Positions 1 to 15,150 are shown, counted from the stretch's first letter. The stretch: 64,000 nt of DNA from Epiperipatus broadwayi (GCA_028023455.1 JAQFVV010012992.1:124001-188000); one strand, 5' to 3'. Numbers and translations: made by a program. Notes: generated from the sequence alone by a model not told the origin.

Positions 1-1553
1 GTAAGACACTGCTATTAAGGCATATTTTAAATCTATAATAATTCCCAATTTTATTATCTTGCAAATCACTCGTTCGAGGGCGATTCTAATCTTTTTTAAT
101 ATATATATAATCAAATAGTTTAAAATCTACATTTTATGGATTTTAACCTAATAGGAGAGTATGTGCGAGGTCAATGATTTAAATGTGTCCCCAAATGCAT
201 GATTGCGTAAATAAACCTATGCTTACTTTTCAAACCCGCAAGCATGCATTTTCCTATTTTAAATACTGTGTTCTACTTTAATTACAAAGTTCATCATTGA
301 CATCGAGAATGTGCGGACCCTTTTAAATGAATTTCTGGGAATTTGATTGGGCATTTCTCTTAATCCAAGTAAAACCCATTTAGTATGTTTTCTATACACT
401 AGTCTAGTATTGCTGGTAAATGAATTGGTTGTTGAGACCGCTTTGTTTTGCTTTTCCAAGGATTTTACATGGCCAAGTCCGTTCTCTCTTTGCTTCCTGC
501 GGTTTCCAGGCAGAGTGTGTCCACAAATGTCACACTTGGGAATTAAACACAGTCGTCATCCAGTCGCTAAGTTTCGGCTGTGCATGACAACACTTTCCTA
601 TGGGTTAGCGGCGATCTGCCCTCCGTAGTCATTCCAAATATTTCACTATTGTTTTATTTATATATTTATTTTTACAAAGCATCCATGACTTAAACGTGTC
701 ACACCCTCCAACTTTAATAAATTCATTATTAGCAATACTGGCCTCCCATCTGCTTTAATTATAATTATAAAATAAATGCCTTGATCACATCCCCACTTTA
801 TTGCTTAGTAAGCTTTTGTCCATGCCATTCTCGAAATCAATAAACATTATATAACCCGTAATATCAAATATTTTATTAAACTGTTATAATTACTCAAAGC
901 ACCTCGCACATGTTCCCATTTCTTTAAGCACATTATCGTAATGCTATTAGCCTGAGGGATAGAATATATAATTTTGCTTTAAAACCCTTTTGTCATTTAT
1001 TGGAATGTAATGCCAACAATTATTTAATATGCGTCCCTGTCTCATATAAGCAGACAGTGGCGTTATATATATATTTCTATATAAATAAATTTTGAAATCA
1101 TTTAAAACTAATTTCGATTTTTTTTTATTGATTCCTATCACTGTCTTGGTCTATATATATATATTTTATACATTTCTTTTGTACATCCATAGACGTTAAT
1201 TAGCCACCCAAACTTATCTTAGTATAGAGTCTTTTTGTTTCTCCCTGACCACCAGGCACCGGTAAAAGGTTGTACTAGTAGTAGCATCAGATGCGTTATC
1301 ACGTAGGTGGTGCTGTGAAATTTGGATTTTAGATTCAAACTTAGTATATCTAGAAGGCAACCCCTCCTAGAATGTTCAGTTTTGTGTTTGGGGTTTGAAT
1401 TCTGCAGTGTGTTAGCGAGATAGACGATTCTGACTGTTACAATATAAACAGTATATATATTGTATGAGTGGGTTTCTTAATGTTTTAGATATTACTACCC
1501 TCCCCTCATCTAAACTGTTATTTAATTTATATTTTAAGAGCATATTATCTATC
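1..1553. other. Left-edge intergenic or intronic stretch, no gene recognised
   Basis: Mostly AT-rich. A GC-richer block at about 250-650 has overlapping open frames on both strands. On the minus strand a stretch of about 100 codons contains KCDICGHTLPGNRRKQR, a single CxxC pair. It has no splice-site or family support, so I do not call it a gene; it may be a degenerate repeat. A TA microsatellite lies near 1152-1165. The rest shows nothing I recognise. Confidence 0.35.
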
Positions 1554-2074
1554 TTATTTTGTTGTATACAGAATTTCCTCTTTAGTTAATGTTTTAATAA
1601 TTGGAATTAAATTTTTATCTTGGTTTTGTAAATTATGAATATTTATTAAATTATTCTCTACATTTTCATTGACTATTAAGTCGATGTTCATAATGTAGGC
1701 ATTATCTACTGATAAATGTTGTTGTTCTGATCTACATGGATTTTGACTTAGAGCATCAGCTACTACATTCTCAGATCCTTTACAATATTTAATTGTATAA
1801 TTAAATTCTTGTAATAACAGATCTCCATCTAACAAGATGGGTATTAGTCAGGTAGCTGTGATTCAAGAATTTGAGACTTTTGTGATCAGTTATCACTATA
1901 ATCTCTGATCCAAGAAGTATTTGTCAAAATTTTTGAAAAACCCACACTATTGCTAGCACTTCTTTCTCAGCAACCATATAATTTAATTCTGGCTCTTTCA
2001 ATAGATGGCTAATAAAGAAAAGGACTCCTATTTGGACTCCTGGATTTGAGATGTTACCCTTAATCCATAATCAC

Positions 2075-2423
2075 TACCATCTGTTTAAAAAAAAAAACAG
2101 GCAAAACTCTCCATACAGTAGTGCCACTCAGTGCCAACCAGGATAATCAATGGATGCCAGAAGACTTGTGCATAAAATCCCTATCTAGGTGCAGTGCTCT
2201 CAGATCCAAAGCTCCTCACTGACAAAAGCCACAAGCCAGAAACTAGTCTGAGGATATTGGATGAGTAGGCACTAGATAGGGATTTTATGCACAAAACTTC
2301 TGAAATCCAGTGATTACTCTGGTTGGCACTGAGTGGTACCCCTGTATGTAGAATTTTGCCTGTTTTAATAACAGTAATGTGCTAGCATAAGAAATAGTGA
2401 TCATGTGATGATACTATCTGTTT
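2075..2423. mobile_element. Fold-back hammerhead element, copy 1 (with target-site duplication)
   Basis: The core of the insert (2087-2411) is an imperfect inverted repeat. The left arm (AAACAGGCAAAACTC...) matches the reverse complement of the right arm ending at about 2375 for roughly 110 bases with scattered differences. It is flanked by TACCATCTGTTT (2075-2086) and TACTATCTGTTT (2412-2423), a 12-bp target duplication with one mismatch. Removing the insert and one duplicate restores the gypsy RNase H frame ...QTD-SDYGL..., which fixes the boundaries. A poly-A run sits at the left end. The 12-bp duplication and A-rich end fit retroposition better than cut-and-paste. Related copies are at 14853, 28722 and 63808. 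Confidence 0.8.
2206..2260 (+). ncRNA. Hammerhead ribozyme relic (core G8 mutated)
   Basis: Same fold as the intact copy at 15012-15065. Outer helix I is CCAA 2206-2209 with TTGG 2257-2260, and inner helix I is TCCTCA 2213-2218 with TGAGGA 2249-2254. GAAAC is at 2239-2243, loop TA, and GTC at 2246-2248. The core reads CTGACAA (2219-2225) instead of CTGANGA, so the position equivalent to G8, whose 2'-OH is the general acid in hammerheads, is A. Helix II is also weaker (GC/GC only). I expect it to be inactive. Confidence 0.6.
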
Positions 2424-3367
2424 GTATGATAAATAGTTTGCTAAAATCAGGAAAAGCTAACATAGTTTGTTTTAGAAATCCTGCTTTGATTTTAGCAAAT
2501 GCATCAAACTTGTTATTCAGTCCATTTCCATTTCTCGTCTTTTTTTATAAGTTTTAATGATGGTTTCATGTGATCTAAAATTTTCAGTAGAAATGATTGT
2601 AAAAATTACATATTCCTAAATATGATGTGATTTTCTTTTTAATGGTGGGTTTGGGAAAATTCTATATTGCATTAATCTTGTCTGGATGAGATTTAATCCC
2701 ATTGTGACCAACAATATGAACCAAGAAGATTACTTCATTACATACTAGAGTTCTCTTCTTAAAATTGATTTTTATCGCTTTGTCATAACACTCTTTAAAA
2801 AAAAATGTATATGTTGAAGATGTTCTTCAATTGTAAGTGATGCAATTATACATATATTGTTGCCATGTGTTTAATCTCAGGGGATAATCTAAACATCTAA
2901 TTAGACCAGCATCACTATTGATCAATTCTAATGGCATTCTATTAAATTGGTGAGGAAATCCTTCATACCGGAAAAATGTATATTGACGATCTTCTGGATG
3001 AAGCTCTATTTGCCAATAGCTAGAGGTTAAATCGAAAGTAGAAAATGCTTTCTTATTTCCAAATCTCACGAATAATTAGTATATGGGGGGGTGGGTGATC
3101 TAATATATATATATTTATATTTCCCCAATTGTTATGTCTACTCCAGATATTACAATTTGTCAAACAGCAGTTAATAAAAATACAAAATACATTAGATATT
3201 GGTATAGAAAAATAAAATGGTTATGTGATTATGATATTATAAATGCTCTGTGTTTTCCTTTCCTTGCTTACTTTTTGGCAGAGATACTATAATAAAACAC
3301 CCTTAAAAATTTCATGGACAATCACTGATTGCATTACAAACTATTATACAGCAATGAAAATTCTTAC

Positions 3368-3487
3368 TTTAAAAGATGGTCGTTCTTTATAATTTTGCTG
3401 CCAGGTGTTTACAATTATCAGATGGAATCCAGGAGGGCATTCTCGAGGTATTTGAGGACGCTGCTTTTGTTTAATCCCTTCAAGAAT
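3368..3487 (-). CDS. Kinase gene exon 7 of window: subdomains X-XI
   Basis: A 120-nt exon from TTGTTTAAG (AG at 3489-3488) to TTTAAA/GTAAG. It encodes ILEGIKQKQRPQIPRECPPG and FHLIIVNTWQQNYKERPSFK. RPQIP starts the usual stretch after helix G, and W(x7)RPSF holds the conserved subdomain XI Arg that salt-bridges to the APE Glu. The last helix I turn of the domain is missing, so at least one downstream exon is expected. I found no convincing candidate between here and the left edge. Phase 0 at both ends. Confidence 0.93.
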
Positions 3488-5765
<2,278 letters not shown>

Positions 5766-5967
5766 AATATTGATTTAATGTTATGATTATAATTAAAACT
5801 TTGAGAAATTATTATGATTGGATTGTTATTGATGATAATTATAAATTTTTATTTTATTATTATTTTATTGTTATTAATGTTTATTATTTTATTATGTATT
5901 TTTGTTATCATTATTTATTATTATTAGATATTATTGTTATATATTATAATTAAAATTAATTAAAAGT

Positions 5968-5970
5968 TTT

Positions 5971-6009
<39 letters not shown>
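5968..6009. repeat. Short ATT microsatellite
   Basis: About 14 tandem ATT units, 200 bp to the right of the large array. The DNA between them is ATT-derived and degenerate, suggesting one older, larger array. Confidence 0.95.
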
Positions 6010-6011
<2 letters not shown>

Positions 6012-9000
6012 TTTGGTATTCGTATTATTCATATTTGTTGGAGGGAAATTTATTATATTTCAGGAAAAGGATCAATTTTGTGATATATTATTATTTAGTT
6101 TATCTAAAATAAATTGATTTGTTTTAAAATTTCTTAGTTAACAGTCAATCATTTCTTTAAATTATGTATTAAAAAAAATAATAAGTAAATATAAATCAAA
6201 TAAATAACATGCTGTGTCTATTTTGTATAAGGTCCAACTACCACTCATCCTGAAAATTATTATATTCTATAATGCTGAGCTAGTATAGAAAATTGCTACA
6301 CTGATAATTTATTTGTACTTGCTTTGTTTGTCTTCTCTTATTGCATAATTCTTTACTCATTATATAAGAATTGGCATTTAAGGCTGATAATCAATATCAG
6401 CGCTTACAAATATGACTTGAGGGAATCAAATCTCAAACTTAAGTTCCATATGATGACTGAAATAATCCATATGTTTATATAAATAGATTAGTATAGTCAT
6501 TTAGTATATGAAGTTCATATAATTTACCCAATCTCTGATAATAATTAATCCATGAGGAGGCAGAGACCGGGTACAGCAAGAAATGGTACTAGATATCTTT
6601 ACTTTTCAAGTGGATAGTATAAGATATTATCCATTATTATAACTAATGAATTTGTAATTGATAACATATAAAATAGATAATAAAACCTGAGACTGTTTAC
6701 ATTTTTAAAATATGTAATCAAGAATGGAAAAATGTGTAAAATCTTCATTACTAGTTAAATGACAAGCAAGCCAAATGAGTGTTGCCTTATCATTCACTAT
6801 GGAGAGCAATTGTGAAATGTTTGCACTGCAGCAAGCAATTTAAAGGCTGTTTTACCACATTTAAATACATATATTAAAATGATGAATTTTCATGAATAAA
6901 AGATATAAACATATATTTGTTTTATATGTGTATTTATTTATTTTAAATAAATATTAAAACATTTAAATCACAAAAAGCATACATTACTTTTAAAAATTAT
7001 GATTATGATACTTAAGGTATTGTATGCATGCTTTTTTTTTTTAAAGTGATGCATGTTTTTACAATTATACAGAAAAGAAATATTTGTTTATTATTATCAA
7101 CAATAAGCTGCCATTTTGACTGAATCACATCTAACATTGTTTGCATTTCAAATACCATTTAAGATAATATTGCAAATTTCTAATTTTCAGTATTTCAACA
7201 ATATCCACTTGAATGACATTTAACATCCATCATCACAATTAAGAGCCAACCAAAATGTCAACATTATGTTAATATACACATGAAGAAATCTGAAATATAT
7301 ATTAATGTAAAGAAATATTAGACTTTTAAATTCATTCTATTGTACTCATAAGTCTTAAGATCTCTATCCATCATTCACCATGAAATAATACCAATACCTT
7401 TTGCATGAACATGTATTTTATCTAAGCATAGCCATCATTAAGTGTTTTACCAATTTAAATAATTCTAGTATGCCTAATGACGGATATGACATCTGAAATA
7501 TATGTATAAGTGAAAGAAATAGTCTCTTATTTTATGTTGGTGTTTTATGGTCTTGTAGCTTATGGGTATAATAGAATGCACTAAAAATTATTTGCACATA
7601 CATAAATATATCAAAGTAGAATAAAATAATGAAATATTAGCAAAATCAATATTCACAATCGTGGTTTCATTACTGAACAAATAAATTATCTTAAATAAAA
7701 AAAATAAAACAAATACAAATATATGCACATAAAACTAAACAAAGCCAATCCCAATTACTCTTAACATTAAAGAAAATTCTCATTCAATTGACAGCTTCAT
7801 ATACCAAATAAATAATCCAAAGAGTCTCTTTTAAAATAATAGTAAAAGGAATTATTCTGAATAATTATTTTGTATCTGAGGCTATCAATTTAATAAAGAC
7901 TTTCCTTAATGTTACAAGTAATTAAGTTTTGGCTTTGAATTTTATGTAGTTTTATGTATATATATTTAGTACTTGTTTATTTTGATTTTTTACATTTGTC
8001 CAATCAATGAAAATATGATTATGAAAATTTTATAAATTTGATTTTGCTAATATTTTATTGCACTTATTTTTTACTAAGATAGCATTCAGTAGTATTATAT
8101 TTTATGTAAATACAGTACAGTAGAAATACTTTATTTATTAACTGATCATAATGAGTTATATAGTTATAACTTAAATGATTCATCTAAAATTCAATATCTC
8201 ACAAAAGTGTTTTGTATTTACTTTCTTCAATTTTTATGTTATTTTTAATGCAACTATTATATATAACTGGTAATTAATTTTTCTCGCCTATAAAGAAGTT
8301 TCGTTTTTAATTTCTTAGCTGCTGCCTGATAATGATAGAAAATTAAAAATTTTTATATTTCATTCAATTTCACATTAAAATTATACATATCATTTTCACC
8401 ATAAGATGGTAACTTTTTTTTTCTATCTTAAAAAATACATTTTAAAGGAAGTATTATTTTCTGCTTTTGATATTAAAAAAATGTACTAAAATGGTGATCA
8501 TGTGCAAAAAGTGGATTTCTAGATTATGATCCAGTTTTAAGATATAAGCTTAGATTACTATAAAACTGAATGAAAACTGAAACTATGTGCTGCAGCAATT
8601 CTGTAAACTCATATTTTTCAATAAATAACTTCAATGAAGAGGTTAAAAAATAATTTAGAAATCTGTTACTATTTTAGATATATAGCTTCCATTTCAAATA
8701 GATTAAATTTTTCTTAAATAATAAAATTGTTAGACACCAAATGAGAATTTTATAATCTCTTATCATAAGTTTCTAATTACATGTTCTCTTTTTCAGTGTT
8801 TGCATTTCTAAATTATATCCATACAGCTCACAAGATAACTGCTTCTTCATGCTAAAGCGTAAATGGATTACCCATTTAGACACTGCTGGTTTAAAATACA
8901 CATTTAGAATTTCAATTAGTTCTTTAAAAGATATACCTCAAAAGTCTTAAGATCATATAGTTTGTTTTGTTATTCATAGTACATCACTGCTGGCAAAAAA

Positions 9001-11586
9001 TAAAAAAATAAATACTTTAACTTTGTCACCTTTAACTTTATTAATGCATAAATTAACACTCAGTGTACTCAGAACTATTCTAATAACACCAGCTGAGCAA
9101 ACAACAGTTTATATAATACTAGACAAACTTTAAAACTCAACAAGTTTATTTATCTATGCTGACAAATAAAAGTAATACTAATGACATAATTAATGAAAAT
9201 AATAACAATAAAAAAAAATAGAAATTCCTTTCCTTTTTTTTTTGTGGGTGGGAATAATTTATCTTCACACACAGCAAACAATAAATGTAGCCCATTTATT
9301 GAGTTCCATATTCTATACATTGATAACTAATAGACGGCATCTTACATTACTTTAAATATGTCTTTTACTTAAACTGTCAGACTACACGTTTTTGCATTTA
9401 GAGTAACACATATGGCTCTGACTTCATCCTATTTTTTAATCCTTGTGAAAAACTTCATTATTTCTTAATTCATTCTTCTTTTACAACTGATAATGTCCAT
9501 TTTAAATATATGCTAATTAATATAGTTTTAATCTCATTTATTACACATTAACATTTGATATGCAAATTTTCTAGAGTGCCCTGTTATCAGGGATAATAAT
9601 AACAATATAGTACTTTCTGCAACCAATTGAAAATTTCCAAAATAAACTTTATTTATAATATATATGTACAGACAGTCCAGATAACTTAGTTCTTCAATGA
9701 TGGTTTAATTTTCTTTTATTATTAAATTCAATGCTTTTTTTTTTTTAAAAAAAAGGACTTTTGTTAGTTTTTGGTGAAGTTATATTTCTAATGTTTTCAA
9801 ACATTGGCGACCAACAATTGAATTTCTCTTTCAACAACAATTGCAACACACTAAAGTTACAACTGTTAATTAAAAAAGATCTAATTGGATTTTTTTATCT
9901 CATTATAAATCTGATTTTTTTTCCAAATGGCAATTTGAGTTTGAATCGAAAAACAAATAATTGTTTTATAAAAAATATGACGTTTACTCGATAATGTATT
10001 TGTTTTTTAATAAGTCTCTGCCTCATTTAATTGAAAAATTCGATATAAAACAGAACAGCTTAATTATTCATTCGTTTTCTTAATTTTAAAACACATTTTC
10101 ATTTTTATAAAAATTAAAATCTAAATCTTCAAATTCACTTAACATAGATTAATTACTAAAATAAAAATAAATTTACTACCTTACAAATAAACAAAAATTC
10201 ACTTCACAGTTCTCAAGTTTTAATCTATATATTAATTTCAATAATTTTTAATTACACAAAACAATATTTGAAATAATTATGACTTTTATAAGTGGTAAAA
10301 TTTGATTGTGTGATGTCACTGTTTAGCTCACAATCTAAAATCCAATGCAGTTTTTTCTATCTTATTGTCACATTAAATATTAATTTATATTGTTCTTCAG
10401 CATTTTCACTATCTTAATTTAATTTAATTTATAATAGAAAAGTGAGTTTAAATCTTCAACACTACTGATATGATTTAATTAAAAAAAAATTTACTTGTTA
10501 AGAAATATCTTTAAACTTTATCTATATTTTTATATTAAATTGTTTACTATTTCAAAACTTCATGCCTCTTTTCTCTTGGATAAATTGTATTATTTTACTG
10601 TTCTACCCCTTCTCTGATTACTAACTCATATAACACTATCATTATAATATATATATATATTTAATGTGTAATAATTGCTTGAAGATATTAATCTTTAGTA
10701 TTTTTAAAATTAAATCAATCACCTACCTCACAATACATTATCATCTTACCATTCCTAGCAGATGCAAATGAAATGACTTTTCCCCTGGTAGAATTTATTA
10801 GATATTGACATAGTGCAAAATAGTTAAGTAATTTAACATTTTAATAATTATTACATATTAAATAAATATCATAACTAATACTGTTACATATCTCCATTAA
10901 AATAAATGCATAAGGATATTAAAAGGAATACTCTGAAATTCTTACCATGTTTATAAGAACTTAAGAAGTAGAAAGAACTAATTCCATTTTTGATTACTAG
11001 AGGTAGTTAGATGATGATGCATTGTGAAATATCTGATTAATTTAATAACAAAAAAAAAAAGGTACTAGAAAGAGATTAATACTGGTTTTAATAATTATTA
11101 ATATATAAATAGTCTTGCCATAATTGTTCATTTATAAAGTACTTAAGCTATATTTTTGTTTATTAACAAATATATAAAGTATTATCTATATTAAAAAATT
11201 TCCATTAATAAAATAAAAGGCAAAGCCATCTTTAAATGGCTCACTATATGGAAAAAAACTATTCCTACAGATACCAGCAAAGAAATATGGAAGAAGATAT
11301 CATTCATGCTTGTCTACTGCCAGATGATAAATATTTAAATATTTTTCCATCCTTGTTTTACTTTCTATGTAAAAATTACTAGTAAATAGATACTAGCTTG
11401 TATAAAAAAAAAAACAAGCTCTTTAAAAATCTAAAAAATTGTCTGTCTTAAATTGATTGGATTTGAATTCCAGTCATTGATATGGCAGATTGATATGTTA
11501 ACCATTATATCATGACTTTTTATTATTATTATGATAAACTTGATGATGAAATTTAAATAAAAATATGACTACAAGTTTTTGATAGA
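6010..11586. other. Intron 6, right part: no gene or named repeat recognised
   Basis: About 5.6 kb of strongly AT-rich DNA. I looked for kinase exons, transposase or RT motifs and long inverted repeats and saw none. Open frames are short and compositionally random. Confidence 0.5.
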
Positions 11587-11960
11587 TAATACAGCATCTA
11601 TTGATCCACACCACCTGATGGCGCTGTTTCTACGCTAAAGCACATAAATATGCTGTTTACAAGGCTACTCATAGATCTTACAGCCTGTAAACTGTTCAAA
11701 CCCTAAGATGTTGACGTGCACCTTTACCTCAACATCTATCATGTTGAACATTATTAGCGACGAGTATATGACACTCTCTATAGACATTACTCTTGACTAT
11801 TGTACAGCGTATGATATGAAGATTTCTGTAATTGTAATGATGAAAAGTATATTAGAACGGATTTTTTTTTGCTTCAATGTATTATAATTGATGTGAATTG
11901 GTAAAAATTGTAAGGAATTGTCAAACGCTCTTACTTTCATTGTCAGGGGTCAGTATTCAC

Positions 11961-12582
11961 TAAATGAGGAGTAAATAAGCATTTATTTTTATATGGCGCT
12001 ATGCATACAATTGTATACATTCAAAGATCAGCCTTTCAAGCTAATTGTGCATGCGTCTTCTGCGAGTGTTAAATAATAAATGAATACTTCACTCCACAAT
12101 ACAAGATATAGTATTTATGCAGGAATAAAAGGAATCCTCTTACTCCTACAACTCAAATTCTTTTATATGAGCAAATCTGAAGTATTGTTTAGTAAAGTGT
12201 GAGAGTAGAATTCTCACTTTAAATTACTATCTACGATGTTGTGATGAATGACGTCGGTGAAATTGTCTAGAATTTACTAGATGTCACTCTAAGTGAAACT
12301 TAATTATAAGTAAATAAGCATTTATTTTTATATGACGCGGCATCATTCATTACAACATCGTAGATAGTAATTTAAAGTGAGAATTCTACTCTCATGCTTT
12401 ACTAAACAGTACTTCAGATTTGCTCACATAAAAGAATTTGAGGAGTAAGAGGATTCCTTTTATTCCTGCATAAATACTATATCTTGTATTGTGGAGTGAA
12501 GTATTCATTTATTATTTAACACTCGCAGAAGATGCATGCACAATTAGCTTGAAAGGCTGATCTTTGAATGTAAATGAGGAGT
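11961..12582. mobile_element. 0.6-kb palindromic element flanked by a perfect 12-bp duplication
   Basis: TAAATGAGGAGT occurs at 11961-11972 and again at 12571-12582, flanking a fold-back insert. The inverted arms are 12016-12250 and 12343-12572, about 230 bp each, over 90% identical by eye, with a ~92-bp spacer. A 25-bp block (ATAAGCATTTATTTTTATAT) is repeated directly at 11976 and 12313. No coding sequence. It sits inside the Merlin-like element, so it is the younger insertion. Confidence 0.75.
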
Positions 12583-13019
12583 GTAAATCACGATTCGGCA
12601 AAGTTCAGATCAAGTCGCGCACTTTCCGAGACTTTTTCGAGATGAAAACAGTTCAATGGCAGACGACTATTCGGCGTTGTAGTTTTGAGATTTACCTGCT
12701 ACAGAAGCAGATGTGCTGGCCTTCTTTCAACCCCAAAAAAGAAAATATTTTACACAGCCAGTTAAAAAACTGTCTTTTGTGGTGGTTTAATGAAATTAAG
12801 GCATTGTCAAACATCTGAAATAGAATGTCAATCGTGTAAATGGTGATGAAGGTGTTCCATTCACTCATGGGATGGGCTTTGAGGGCGCCTGGGAATTGCT
12901 TTTTCCCAAGAGGTATGGCTAATTGATTCTTGAAGACGGGATCAGCTTATAGTGAAGCATATTAGAGCTGAGTTGGAAAAGTGTCAAAATGCCATAAAGC
13001 CTTGTTTCTTGATAAACAA

Positions 13020-13300
13020 AACAAAAAAAAAAGTTTCTTCAAAAACAATAAAAAAGACTTGGTTATAAAAAAAAAAGTTTCTTTTAAAAAAAAAAAAGAG
13101 ACCGGACAAAAATAAAAAAAAAAAAAAAGAGGGAATATTTTAAAAAGCCAAAATAAAAGAAACCATTTTTTATTTTTAAGAAATATACATCAAATCGGTT
13201 ACAAAAAAAAAAAAAAAAAAGAATAACAAACAACAACCAAAAAAAAATCAAAATCAAACAAATCCAAAAATTAAAAACATAAATCAACAAAATTTGAAAA
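13020..13300. repeat. A-homopolymer-rich tract in the Merlin-like element
   Basis: Repeated runs of 8-18 A separated by short mixed words (AAGTTTCTT, GAGACCGG, CAAATCGG). The reverse complement resembles the T-rich tract at 38040-38800 inside the second Merlin element, suggesting it is part of the same family. Confidence 0.6.
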
Positions 13301-13959
13301 ACAGACCGGTAACGTTATATCTATTCATTTTTCAGTAGCAACAGCGCCATCGGATGGTATGGATCAATAGATGCTGTATTACCGAAAGTTTGGTAATACA
13401 CTTTTTCTTATTATTGGTACAGATATCAGCATGTATCAAAGGGCAAAAAGGAAATTGATAAATTAGCTTGAGATAAATTAGAAATAATCATCAACATTTC
13501 CAAAAACTCCCAATTCCATTTTTCCCCCCAGAATTTGATTTACTGTCTAATTTATGACAAGAATATCCACTGTCATCATTCATGAAATTCTCTCCACAGC
13601 AACTTATGAATTCATCATTACTTAAGAGTAAATCTTCCAATATATTGAAGCTGACACATCTACTTGGTTGCACCATTTTTTTCATGAAAACTATAGATAT
13701 TTTCATGCAAATGAAAACATGTTCATAAATCACAACATGCACAAACAGCAAATTCATCAATTGATAAATCATCTATATAAATTTACAATCATTCTTCTCT
13801 AAAATATTTTCATCTCATAATAAAATTGTGGTGGGATCTATTAGATGTCTGAAGTTGCTGATATTTTATTTGTAAGCAATAATCTGTTAAGTAATATTTT
13901 ATTAAAATAGATCTGTAAAAACAAATCCTATCAAGTCAAATAAATTTAATTACAACTTA

Positions 13960-14852
<893 letters not shown>

Positions 14853-15150
14853 ACATGATCACCATTTCTTATGCTTGCTTATAATTGTTATTAAAACAGG
14901 CAAAAACTCACTATATGTATTGCCACACAGCAAGCTAGAATAATCAATGGATGCCAGAAGGCTTGTGCATAAAATCCCCATCTAGTGGCCTACTCATCAG
15001 TGCTCTCAGATCCAAGGCTCCTCACTGATGAAGGCCACAGCCAGAAACTAGTCTGAGGATATTGGATGAGTAGGCACTAGATGGGGATTTTATGCACAAG
15101 CCTTATGGCATCCATTGATTACTCTAGCTTGCTGTGTGGCAATACTCAAA
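14853..15150. mobile_element. Fold-back hammerhead element, copy 2
   Basis: It begins with CACATGATCACCATTTCTTA, the outer end also seen inverted at the right end of copy 1 and at the left end of copy 3. The body is an inverted repeat: CAATGGATGCCAGAAGGCTT (14957-14976) pairs with the stretch before 15117, and GCATAAAATCCCCATCTAG pairs with CTAGATGGGGATTTTATGC. The right arm keeps a complete hammerhead fold at 15012-15065. The left arm has lost the matching segment by a deletion between two TGATGA words. No clear target duplication. Confidence 0.75.
15012..15065 (+). ncRNA. Type I hammerhead ribozyme, all core bases intact
   Basis: Helix I outer part is CCAA 15012-15015 with TTGG 15062-15065. 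Its inner part is TCCTCA 15019-15024 with TGAGGA 15054-15059, six perfect pairs, across an internal loop GGC/TA. Core strand one is CTGATGA 15025-15031. Helix II is GGC 15033-15035 with GCC 15040-15042, loop CACA, closed next to the core by an A-A mismatch (15032/15043). Core strand two is GAAA 15044-15047. Helix III is A-U and C-G with loop TA. The cleavage triplet is GTC, cutting after 15053. Very short helix III is typical of hammerheads in Penelope-like elements and retrozymes, which may act as dimers (family knowledge). The A-A closing mismatch is atypical and could lower activity. It is antisense to the kinase gene. Confidence 0.72.

Larger units (their letters stand above)
1554..3069 (-). 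pseudogene. Ty3/gypsy-type pol relic (reverse transcriptase + RNase H)
   Basis: Read on the minus strand from 3069 down, the reverse transcriptase palm appears as AFSTFDLTSSYWQIELHPED, then RQYTFFRYEGFPHQFNRMPL. Next come broken-frame remnants of the thumb and connection (LGHIVGHNGIKSHPDKI-like, 2600-2800). RNase H follows below 2075 as TDGSDYGLRV, EPELNYMVAEKEVLAIVW and VITDHKSLKFLNHSYLTN. The linker toward integrase comes last: NYTIKYCKGSENVVADALSQ. Order and content fit Ty3/gypsy pol. The frame carries several stops and shifts, and the FADD-containing part is not recognisable, so it is dead. The RNase H TDxSDYGL motif is physically split by the fold-back element at 2087-2411. It is downstream of, and in the same orientation as, the kinase gene. 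Confidence 0.85.
11587..13381. mobile_element. Merlin-like DNA transposon relic with ~43-bp terminal inverted repeats
   Basis: The left end (TAATACAGCATCTATTGATC from 11587) and the reverse complement of the right end (from 13381) agree for about 43 bases. Both contain GATGGCGCTGTT, a motif shared with the Merlin element at 36368. A possible 8-9 bp target duplication is AAGTTTTT on the left versus AAGTTTGG on the right, which is uncertain. Inside, after about 12650, a broken frame reads DLPATEADVLAFFQPQK. This is similar in position and spacing to DVPNRQSEAVAFLQAQN in the transposase N-terminus at 38831-39067. The rest of the transposase is lost. A palindromic element is nested at 11973-12570. 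Confidence 0.65.

Noticed and set aside
259-628. Open frames on both strands with a CxxC pair (KCDICGHTLPG on minus)
   Set aside because: Only one Cys pair, no family match and no splice support. Overlapping frames on both strands suggest composition, not coding. It was considered as the missing last kinase exon but phase and content do not fit.
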